Shown here one piece after another: positions 15,941-23,320 of a stretch of DNA of 41,854 nucleotides. Source of the DNA: Acidimicrobiaceae bacterium (lineage in GTDB: Bacteria; Actinomycetota; Acidimicrobiia; Acidimicrobiales; Bog-793); contig DAHUXW010000091.1 of NCBI GenBank assembly GCA_027306925.1, positions 1-41,854 of the forward strand. The letters are read 5' to 3'. Position 1 is the first letter of the stretch. The number at the start of each line of letters is the position of its first letter. Position numbers and translations under genes: made by a program. Below the pieces are notes generated by a model. The model was not told the origin of the DNA. It did not search any database and was given only the letters and a program-made list of their open reading frames with translations.

Positions 15941-17218
15941 ATGGTCGACACGCGGCGGGACCCGGGCGCCCGCGATCGGGACGACGACCCGTCGGCTCGG
16001 TACGACGTCGCGGTCGTCGGCGCGGGGATCGTCGGCCTCGCGGTCGCACGCGAGCTCGTCACCCGGCGGCCCGGGATTCGGCTCGCCGTCCTCGAGCGCG
16101 AGGGGCGGGTCGGCGTCCACCAGACCGGTCACAACTCCGGCGTCGTCCACAGCGGTGTGTACTACCGGCCCGGGTCGCTGAAGGCCCGGCTCTGCACGAC
16201 CGGCGCGGCCCTCATGTACGAGTACTGCGACGAGCACGGGATCTACTACGAGCGCTGCGGGAAGCTGATCGTCGCACTGAGCGAGCGGGAGCTCGCCGGC
16301 CTCGACGAGCTCGAGGCGCGCGGGCGGGCGAACGGGGTCCCGGGCCTTCGTCGTGTGCGCGCCAGCGAGATCGCGGAGATCGAGCCCGGCTGCCGCGGGC
16401 TCGCCGCGCTCCACAGCCCGGCCACCGGCATCGTCGACTACTCGGCCGTCGCCCGCGCACTCGAGCGCGAGCTGGGCGACGCGGGCGTGGAGTTCCACTT
16501 CGGCCGAACCGTCGAGGGCGTCGAGCGCGGCGGGCGGACCGCGGTCGTGCGCACGAGCCGGGGCGAGATGCGAGCCCGGTTCGTCGTCGGCTGCGCCGGC
16601 CTCTGGTCGGACCGGCTCGCCGTCGCGTCGGGGGCCGGTGCGGACCCGAGGATCGTCCCGTTCCGCGGCGCCTACCTGACGCTTCGCGACCACGTCGAGC
16701 CCGTCGTGCGCGGCCTCGTCTACCCGGTGCCGGACCCCGATCTGCCGTTCCTCGGCGTGCACGTGACGCGCCACGTCGACGGCCGGGTCACGCTCGGGCC
16801 GACCGCCCTCCTCGTGCTCGCGCGCGACGCCTACGCGCTGCGCCACGTGCGCGCGCGTGACGCCTGGGAGACGCTGCGCTGGCCGGGGAGCTGGCGGATG
16901 GCGCGGACCTACTGGCGGAGCGGCGTCGACGAGGTGCGCACCGCCGCGAGCCGGCGCCGCCTCGTCGACGCGGCGGCGCGCTACGTCCCGGCGGTCGCGG
17001 ACGTGGGCGTGCGACCGGGGGGCTCGAGCGGCGTACGCGCCCAGGCGCTGCGGCGCGACGGCAGGCTCGAGGACGACTTCGTCCTCGCCGAGACGCCGGG
17101 CACGTTCCACGTGCGGAACGCGCCCTCGCCCGCGGCGACCTCGTCGCTCGCGCTCGCGCTCGAGCTCGTCGACCGGATCACGGCGTCGAGCGGCTGGCGC
17201 GACGCCGGGCTCGACTGA
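15941..17218 (+). CDS. lhgO: L-2-hydroxyglutarate oxidase/dehydrogenase (LhgO family)
   Basis: A 425-residue FAD enzyme of the DAO family that oxidises L-2-hydroxyglutarate to 2-oxoglutarate, passing electrons to oxygen or quinones. The FAD-binding motif GAGIVGLAVARELVTRRPG is near residue 25. The family signature HQTGHNSGVVHSGVYY, the following PGSLKARLC, and a C-terminal HVRNAPSPAATSSLA are all present. The ATG at 15941 is preceded by little that resembles a ribosome binding site; two in-frame upstream codons are weaker. It lies 67 bp after the exporter operon with a GC-rich inverted repeat (15878-15903) between, so cotranscription is uncertain. It converges on the redox locus that follows. 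Confidence 0.9.
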   Translation: MVDTRRDPGARDRDDDPSARYDVAVVGAGIVGLAVARELVTRRPGIRLAVLEREGRVGVHQTGHNSGVVHSGVYYRPGSLKARLCTTGAALMYEYCDEHGIYYERCGKLIVALSERELAGLDELEARGRANGVPGLRRVRASEIAEIEPGCRGLAALHSPATGIVDYSAVARALERELGDAGVEFHFGRTVEGVERGGRTAVVRTSRGEMRARFVVGCAGLWSDRLAVASGAGADPRIVPFRGAYLTLRDHVEPVVRGLVYPVPDPDLPFLGVHVTRHVDGRVTLGPTALLVLARDAYALRHVRARDAWETLRWPGSWRMARTYWRSGVDEVRTAASRRRLVDAAARYVPAVADVGVRPGGSSGVRAQALRRDGRLEDDFVLAETPGTFHVRNAPSPAATSSLALALELVDRITASSGWRDAGLD

Positions 17219-17225
17219 GGCACGC

Positions 17226-17590
17226 TCAGAACCCGGGGAAGACGGGCACGAGCTCCACGAGCAGACACCCGCCTCGCGCGCCGGATCGCGCGCGGGATGC
17301 TGCCCGCCGAGACGTCCGTGGACGAGCCGGAGGAGCGCCTCCGCGGGCATCTCGATCGACCGGGCGGATCCCTCGTCGCCGCCGGGCTCGAGGCGGAACG
17401 TTGCGAACTGCTCGGCGTCGAGTCCCTCGAACCGCGAGGCGAGCGCGTCGTCGGCCGAGATGCCGCGCGTCACCTGTTCGACCGGCGCCAGTGCGTTCCG
17501 CGCGTCCCGGATCGGGCCGAACTGCTCGGGTCCCGGCGCCGGAGCGCGCCGACCCACGCGGGCGCCCGCGCGTCGGCTCGCGTCTAGTTG
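17226..17590 (-). pseudogene. Frameshifted gene remnant of unknown function
   Basis: Between the chaperone gene and lhgO a minus-strand frame shows strong third-position GC and protein-like sequence (EQFGPIRDARNALAPVEQV, then LASRFEGLDAEQFATFRLEP). Near 17275 the coding signal switches to another frame that ends CLLVELVPVFPGF and a TGA at 17226-17228. A single-base indel would join the two. I find no good start codon; an ATG at 17689 in the first frame would overlap the chaperone gene. I do not recognise a family. It is either a decayed last gene of the redox operon or an intact gene carrying a sequencing error. Confidence 0.4.
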
Positions 17591-17675
17591 CCCGGTTGTC
17601 CCATGGGCCAGCTCCCCCTCGATCGCTCGGCGGTGCGGTCCGCGTCGTGCGGCGGCACGGCCCTGCGACCCGCCG

Positions 17676-18584
17676 TCAGCACGCCGCACCGAGCGCGGCG
17701 GCGAGACCCGCGCCGGTCGTCGTGGCGCGCGCCGACCACCATCGCGCCGGGTCGGCGGCGGCTCCCGGGATCGCGGCGCGATCGTGGATCCCGGCCCAGC
17801 GCCCGGCCTCGGCCGCGAGCCATGCGAGCGCTCCCTCCGGCTCCTGGTCGATGAGCGCGCCGAGCGCGTACCGGCGCTCGCCGACGCGCATGCCCGCGCC
17901 GAGCGCTGACGCCGCGGCGCGCAGCCTCGACCTCGTGAGCACGATGCCGGCGCGCAGTGGGACGGTGACCGAGGTGAGCACGTCGTCGCGTCCGAGCGGC
18001 GGGTGCGGGCCTTCGGGCGCCAGGCGGAGCGCGAGGGGGAGCCGGGCCGGCGGGGCCGCGGCGGCCACCTCGTCGGCGATGCTCCGCATCAGCAGGCTCG
18101 CCCACGCGGTGGCCGGCGGGCGGTCGAGCTCGCAGACCGCCGCGAGGTAGCCCGGGACCCAGCTCCAGAGATGCTCGAACAACAGCGCCTCGCACGACCG
18201 GCGCGACGCGCTCCGCGCCGCGCCGGAGCCGGCGCGCGCGCCCGCCTCGCCGAGGTACGCGTACAGGTCGAGCAACGTGGCGAGGTGGTCCGGCTCGCGC
18301 GACGGCGCGAGGTCGAGCGCCCGCGCGAAGCCGGCGGCCCGGTCGGCCGCGTCGCCGCCGAGCATCCCCTCGGCCCCGAGATGGAGCGACGCGTAGGGCG
18401 GGCATTCCAGCACGAAGACCTCGGTGTGCACCTCCGCGGTGAACGGCTCCAGCCCGAGCGCGTCCTCGACCCGCCGGCGGGCGTCGCCCTGAAGCGACGG
18501 GACCGCCCCGAGCGCCCGGAGCAGCTCGAGGCGTGCGATGCGGCGCGTGCGGTCGCCGGGGGCGAGGTCGTCCGCGACGCTCAT
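17676..18584 (-). CDS. TorD/NarJ-like molybdoenzyme maturation chaperone
   Basis: A 302-residue mostly helical protein overlapping the molybdoenzyme gene by ATGA. The segment VLECPPYASLHLG and the downstream SREPDHLATLLDLYAYLGEA match the conserved core of the TorD superfamily (E-P-x-x-Y region and EPDHL motif). These cytoplasmic chaperones bind the molybdoenzyme apoprotein and help insert the Mo/W cofactor. The protein is longer than typical TorD (about 200), with an extra 100-residue C-terminal extension. Its position immediately after the catalytic subunit supports a dedicated role. As the enzyme has no Tat signal, a purely maturation role is likelier than export proofreading. Confidence 0.82.
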   Translation of the reverse strand: MSVADDLAPGDRTRRIARLELLRALGAVPSLQGDARRRVEDALGLEPFTAEVHTEVFVLECPPYASLHLGAEGMLGGDAADRAAGFARALDLAPSREPDHLATLLDLYAYLGEAGARAGSGAARSASRRSCEALLFEHLWSWVPGYLAAVCELDRPPATAWASLLMRSIADEVAAAAPPARLPLALRLAPEGPHPPLGRDDVLTSVTVPLRAGIVLTRSRLRAAASALGAGMRVGERRYALGALIDQEPEGALAWLAAEAGRWAGIHDRAAIPGAAADPARWWSARATTTGAGLAAALGAAC

Positions 18585-21517
18585 CGCGCGCGGGCGCCGG
18601 GCGGAAGCTCGAAGAGCGCGCGGGCGGGCTTGAGCGGCCGCATGAGCCAGGTCGGCCGCCGCAGGCCGTCCGGGCTCACCTCGTGCGACGGCCGGGTCAT
18701 CGCGAGCCACTCCGCGTAGACGGCACGCGACCGCCCCGTGTCGACCGCGATGTCGCCGTGGCGGTCGTCGGGGAGCGCCGGGCGCACGCGCACCGCCTGG
18801 TGCCAGCAGTGCATGCCCGAGATCGGGTCGGGATGGACGGGGAACGTGAGATTCTGGTGCACGCCGGTGTCGCTCCACCAGATCCGGGCAGTGTCCGGGT
18901 CGGCGGACTCGTGCGGGGCGACCGACGACCGGCGTCTCATCGCCCAGCCCTCGCCCGAGCGCGCGAGGTCCACGGTCGCCATCATGGCCCCGAGCCCCCC
19001 GGGCTCGCCGGCGAGGCGCCACCGGCCCATGTGGTGGCTGCACGCGACGACGCCGGGCCGGATGCCCTCGGTCACCCAGGCCTTCGCGACGAAGTAGCCG
19101 ATCGCGGTCTCGACGCGCACGAGGTCGCCGGTCGAGACCGCGAGCGGCGACGCGTCGCTCGGGTGGATCCACACGGGGTTCGTGTGCGCGATCTCGTCGA
19201 GCCACTTCGAGTTGGCCGAGCGCGTGTGGATCTGCGTCGGCAGGCGGAAGGTCGAGAGGAGCACGAGCTCGTCGGGCGCGAGCGCGTCCGGGTGCACGTG
19301 GCTGCGGATGTAGCCGGGGAGCGCGTGCTCGGGCCAGCCCCAGGACGCGAGGGTCGACGACCAGAACTCGAGGCGCCCCGACGGTGTCGGGAAGCCGCGC
19401 CGGACGACGCCGTCGACGAGGACGCCGACGGGTCGCCGACCCTGCGCGTCCGGCTCGGGTGCGCCCTTCGGGACGATGTTCGGGTCGGCCGGCGCGGGGC
19501 TCGCGCTGTACGCGCGTCCGGTCGGATCGGTCGCGACGTCGACGAGCTCGGCCTCCGGGACCGCTTCGTCGTGGCGCGCGCCGATCTTCGTCGCGACCTC
19601 GAACGCGCCGAACCGACGCATCCACTCGAGCGGCGTGACCCCGTCCGCCGCGGCGCGCTCGGGCAGGCCGGGAACCGAGTTCTCGAACATGTACCGGTAG
19701 TACTCGTCTACGGTGAGCTTCTCGCCCGGGTGCTCACGGGACTCGTGGTGCTCGCGCACGCCGAGCGACCCGTCCGGGTCGATGCGCCACGAGAGCTCGA
19801 TCCAGAACTCGTTCTCCTCCCAGACCTCGCCCGGGTTCACGTCGCGCGTGTCGGTCACGACCTCGCCGAGACGCTCGCGCGCCGCGCGCAGCACCGGCTG
19901 GCGGAACCCGACCCACTGCCCGTCGTACTGCTCGTAGGAGTGGGTGTCGTGCCGCTCCGAGCTGTGGCCCATCGGCAGCACGAAGTCCGCGAAGTAGGCG
20001 GACTCGTTCCAGGTCGGCGTCAGCGCGACGAAGCACCCGACCTTGTCCTCGTCGGTGAGCACCTCCATCCAGCTGAGTCCGTCCGGGTTGGTCCAGACCG
20101 GGTTGTAGACGCGCGTGAAGTACGTGTCGAGGCGTCCCCGGCCGTCCTTCAGGAAGTGCGGCAGCAGGAACGAGAGCTCGTTCTGCGCGAGCGGGTACTC
20201 GAGCGGCCAGGTGAGCTCCTGCCAAACGTGCGGATGCGGCGGGGTGTGGATGGGGCGCGGGACGAACTTGTTCCACGCGTTCGGGAAGACCCCTCCCTCG
20301 GTCGCGACCGCGCCGAGCAGCGCGGAGAGCAGGAACAGCGTGCGCGACACCTGCCAGCCGCCGAGGTTCCCTGCACACGCGCTCCGCCAGGTGTGCGCGG
20401 AGAACCGGTGACCGGCGGACGCGACGAGCCGGGCGATCTCGGCGAGGGACGCCGCGTCGACGCCGGACTCGGCCGCCGCGAAGTCGAAGGTGAAGTCCAC
20501 GTACAGCTCCGCGAGCACGCGCTCGAACGCCTCGAACTCGGCGGGGAGCTCCGGGTGGCACTGCCCCAGGTACTCCGCCCAGTTCCACCAGCGCCGTACG
20601 AAGTCGCGGTCGTACGATCCGGTCTCGATGATGTGGCGCGCGATCGCGAGGTTGATCGCCGCCTCGCTCCCGGGCCGGGGCGATATCCAGTGGTCCGCCT
20701 GGGAGGCCGTGTTCGACAGGCGCGTGTCGAGCACGACGAGCTTCGCACCTCTCGCCCGCGCCTCGGTGATCCGCTGCGCGTGGGGGTTAAAGTAGTGCCC
20801 CGCCTCGAGGTGCGAGCTGATGAGGTAGATCACGCTCGCGTTCTCGTGGTCCGGGCTCGGGCGGTCGATCCCCATCCAGAACTGGTACCCGGTGCGCCCG
20901 CCGCTCGAGCAGACGTTCGTGTGCGAGTTGTGCCCGTCCACCCCCCAGCTCGCGAGCACCCGCTCGGTGAACCCGTCCTCGCCCGGCCTGCCGATGTGGA
21001 CCATGATCTCGTTCTGGCGCGCCTCGACAATCGCGGCGCGGATGCGTCCTGCGATCGCGTCGAGCGCCTCGTCCCACGAGACCCGCTCCCACCGCCCCTC
21101 GCCGCGCCGGCCCGACCGCTTGAGCGGATAGAGGATCCGGTCGGGATCGACGAGCTGGTTGAGCGTCGCCGGACCCTTCGCGCAGTTGCGGCCCCGTGAG
21201 CCCGGGTGCTCCGGGTTCCCCTCGAACTTCCGGACGGTGAAGCGGTCCCGGTCGACGTACGCGAGCAGTCCACACGCGGACTCGCAGTTGAAGCACGTCG
21301 TCGGCACGAGCATGTAGCGGCGCTCTACGCGCTCCGGCCACGCGCGGGAGTCGAGCTCGCTCCAGTCGTCCCACCGCTCCTTCGGCGGGAAGGCGGCGAG
21401 GTGTATCCCGCTCGCGCCCGGGTAGAAGGTCTCGCCGCGAGCCTCGGTCGCAGACCGCGCGGCCGAGACCCTCGCGGCGACCGCGTCGAGGTCCTGCACG
21501 GCGCGTCGGCGCGTCAT
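18581..21517 (-). CDS. Cytoplasmic molybdopterin oxidoreductase (DMSO reductase superfamily)
   Basis: A 978-residue catalytic subunit. The N-terminal [4Fe-4S] site is Cys75, Cys78, Cys82 and Cys112 (TTCFNCESACG ... GRNCAKG). NVCSSGGRTGYQFWMG places a probable Mo/W ligand at Cys203. Later cofactor-binding segments include LDTRLSNTASQADHWISPRPG and the C-terminal RLPTQIHTRSANSKWL. MTRRRAVQDL lacks the hydrophobic stretch of a Tat signal, so the subunit should stay in the cytoplasm, as in SoeA-type enzymes, unlike PsrA, TtrA or ArrA. Neighbours supply a membrane anchor with four Fe-S clusters upstream (7-bp gap) and a chaperone downstream (overlap). Substrate and direction are unknown; sulfite oxidation is a candidate only by analogy. 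Confidence 0.9.
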   Translation of the reverse strand: MTRRRAVQDLDAVAARVSAARSATEARGETFYPGASGIHLAAFPPKERWDDWSELDSRAWPERVERRYMLVPTTCFNCESACGLLAYVDRDRFTVRKFEGNPEHPGSRGRNCAKGPATLNQLVDPDRILYPLKRSGRRGEGRWERVSWDEALDAIAGRIRAAIVEARQNEIMVHIGRPGEDGFTERVLASWGVDGHNSHTNVCSSGGRTGYQFWMGIDRPSPDHENASVIYLISSHLEAGHYFNPHAQRITEARARGAKLVVLDTRLSNTASQADHWISPRPGSEAAINLAIARHIIETGSYDRDFVRRWWNWAEYLGQCHPELPAEFEAFERVLAELYVDFTFDFAAAESGVDAASLAEIARLVASAGHRFSAHTWRSACAGNLGGWQVSRTLFLLSALLGAVATEGGVFPNAWNKFVPRPIHTPPHPHVWQELTWPLEYPLAQNELSFLLPHFLKDGRGRLDTYFTRVYNPVWTNPDGLSWMEVLTDEDKVGCFVALTPTWNESAYFADFVLPMGHSSERHDTHSYEQYDGQWVGFRQPVLRAARERLGEVVTDTRDVNPGEVWEENEFWIELSWRIDPDGSLGVREHHESREHPGEKLTVDEYYRYMFENSVPGLPERAAADGVTPLEWMRRFGAFEVATKIGARHDEAVPEAELVDVATDPTGRAYSASPAPADPNIVPKGAPEPDAQGRRPVGVLVDGVVRRGFPTPSGRLEFWSSTLASWGWPEHALPGYIRSHVHPDALAPDELVLLSTFRLPTQIHTRSANSKWLDEIAHTNPVWIHPSDASPLAVSTGDLVRVETAIGYFVAKAWVTEGIRPGVVACSHHMGRWRLAGEPGGLGAMMATVDLARSGEGWAMRRRSSVAPHESADPDTARIWWSDTGVHQNLTFPVHPDPISGMHCWHQAVRVRPALPDDRHGDIAVDTGRSRAVYAEWLAMTRPSHEVSPDGLRRPTWLMRPLKPARALFELPPGARAR

Positions 21518-21524
21518 CGCCTGC

Positions 21525-23051
21525 TCACGACAGCGGCACGCACTGCGCGCCCTGGACGTACGCGTGCTCGTACGCGAGGAGCCCGAGCAGCGCGAACGGG
21601 GTCGCGACGGAGCCGATCGACGGGGCGGCGATCGCGACGGCGACGGCGGCGGCGGCGGGCCAGAACCAGCGCGCGAACCGCCCGCGGACGATCTCGGTCA
21701 TCGCGAGGTGCGCGTGCGCGGTCCCGTGACCCGTCGCGGCCTCGGACGCGACGAGCACGAGGTGGACCGCCGCGGCGACGCCCAGCACCACCGCGGCCGC
21801 GTGCTCGGCGCGACCGACCGAGTAGGCGGCCGCGAGCGGGACCGTCGCGGCGGCTCCCGCGAGCAGGGCCTGTACCGCGAGGTGCGGGGCGAGAAGGGGG
21901 CTCTGCCAGAGGTCCCGCGCCTTTGCCTGGGCGAACAGGAACGCCGTGTAGCAGGCGGTCGCGAGCGCGAGCGGCCCGGCGAACGCGGCGGCGACCTGTT
22001 CGGCGCCGACCGATCCGGCCGCCCCCGCGGCGAGCGCGGCCGCGAGCGCGGCCCCGTACGCGGAGACGACGAACGCGCCGCGCACGATCCAGCTCCGCCA
22101 CTGCGGCCGCGTGAAGATCATCGTGAAGCGCATCGGGTGCTTGAGATCCCAGACGAGGAGCACGCCGGTCGCCGCGAGCGCGACGAGCCCGAGCGACGGC
22201 GCCGCAAGCGCCATGAGCGGATCGCTCCAGTCGAGCCGGCCGACGAGCACGAGGAGCAGCGGGACGAGGAAGCCACCGGAGGCGAGGCCTTTCGCGAACG
22301 TGTACCCGCTCACGCGCCAACCCCACGGCGCGACGTGGGGGACGTCGTAGGAGAGCAGCGCCGCCGCGCTCGAGTTGTGCGGACCGGGATGGCCCGCGAC
22401 CACCGAGCCCGGCCCCCCGGGTCCCTGCGTCGCCCACGCGAAGAGCCCGCCTGACGGGCGCCGGGCGGCGAGCGGATCGAGCGTCGCCTGGTGCGCGCCC
22501 TTGTAGTAGAGGCCGGGACGAGTCTCCTTCTCCGGGCGGCGGACCGCCACGGCCTCGCGCAGCACGATCTCGGCGGCCTTCGACGACGGGTCGTTGAGGT
22601 CGCCGACCACGATCGCCCCGGTCGGGCAGACCGTGACGCACGCGGGCTCGAGTCCGACGTCGACCCGGTGCGCGCACAGGTTGCACTTCTCGGCCGAGTG
22701 GTCGTCGGGGTTGATGAAGATCGCGTCGTAGGGGCACGCCGCCATGCACGCCTTGCACCCGATGCAGATCGACTTGTCGAAGTCGACGATGCCGTCCGGG
22801 CGACGGTACATCGCGCCGGTCGGGCACGCGCGCACGCACGGCGCGTCGGTGCACTGGTTGCAGCGCGTGACCTGGAACGCACGCCGCACGTTCGGGAACG
22901 TGCCGACGTCGACGGACTTCACGTAGGTGCGCGTGACCCCGACGGGCACCTCGTTCTCGCTCTTGCACGCGGTCGTGCACGCGTGGCAGCCGATGCACCG
23001 GGTCTGGTCGAGAACCTTCACCCAGCGCACCGGCACGGTGCGCGAGCTCAC
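21525..23051 (-). CDS. Fused DmsB-like Fe-S subunit and NrfD-type membrane anchor
   Basis: A 508-residue fusion of two proteins that are usually separate. Residues 1-190 hold four cysteine quartets of the DmsB/PsrB/NrfC type: C19-C22-C25-C29, C64-C67-C72-C76, C96-C99-C102-C106 and C123-C126-C138-C142. Residues about 225-508 contain roughly eight hydrophobic helices of the NrfD/PsrC family, which exchange electrons with quinones. No signal sequence precedes the Fe-S part, so the clusters face the cytoplasm. The GTG at 23051 overlaps the ferredoxin stop (GTGA). It would wire the molybdoenzyme to the membrane quinone pool. The linker (about 190-225) is Gly/Pro-rich. Confidence 0.9.
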   Translation of the reverse strand: MSSRTVPVRWVKVLDQTRCIGCHACTTACKSENEVPVGVTRTYVKSVDVGTFPNVRRAFQVTRCNQCTDAPCVRACPTGAMYRRPDGIVDFDKSICIGCKACMAACPYDAIFINPDDHSAEKCNLCAHRVDVGLEPACVTVCPTGAIVVGDLNDPSSKAAEIVLREAVAVRRPEKETRPGLYYKGAHQATLDPLAARRPSGGLFAWATQGPGGPGSVVAGHPGPHNSSAAALLSYDVPHVAPWGWRVSGYTFAKGLASGGFLVPLLLVLVGRLDWSDPLMALAAPSLGLVALAATGVLLVWDLKHPMRFTMIFTRPQWRSWIVRGAFVVSAYGAALAAALAAGAAGSVGAEQVAAAFAGPLALATACYTAFLFAQAKARDLWQSPLLAPHLAVQALLAGAAATVPLAAAYSVGRAEHAAAVVLGVAAAVHLVLVASEAATGHGTAHAHLAMTEIVRGRFARWFWPAAAAVAVAIAAPSIGSVATPFALLGLLAYEHAYVQGAQCVPLS

Positions 23052-23320
23052 CGCCCGTCGACGAGATCGGCGAACGTGAGCGGCGGGTCGATCATCCGGT
23101 CCGGGAACACGATCGTGATCGCGCTCGTCGGGCACGACTGCTCGCACAGCCCGCAGTACCAGCACTCCGCCGGGTACGCGACGACCGGCGGGTCGATCTT
23201 CGTCCGCTCGCCGCGGATGATGATGTCGCCGGGGCAGACGATGTCGCACAGCGGGCATCTGATGCACAGCTCGTCGTCGATGACGATCGGGTTGTGGCTG
23301 CGGTCGCTCGAGGCGGTCAT
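23048..23320 (-). CDS. AprB-like two-cluster ferredoxin subunit
   Basis: A 90-residue protein with two [4Fe-4S] motifs: C19-C22-C25-C29 (CIRCPLCDIVCP) and C53-C56-C59-C63 (CWYCGLCEQSCP). The CW-x-C-x2-C-x3-CP form of the second motif is like that of the adenylylsulfate reductase beta subunit AprB, though this protein is shorter than AprB (about 150). It overlaps the flavoprotein gene by ATGA and the anchor gene by GTGA. It probably carries electrons between the flavoprotein and either the four-cluster subunit or a soluble partner. AprAB-like pairs of this kind also occur outside sulfur metabolism, so function is not fixed. Confidence 0.88.
   Translation of the reverse strand: MTASSDRSHNPIVIDDELCIRCPLCDIVCPGDIIIRGERTKIDPPVVAYPAECWYCGLCEQSCPTSAITIVFPDRMIDPPLTFADLVDGR

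Noticed and set aside
18533-21199. 888-codon open frame on the plus strand opposite the molybdoenzyme
   Set aside because: It is antisense to a gene with clear cofactor motifs, and its Arg/His/Asp-rich composition is the usual shadow of high-GC coding DNA.
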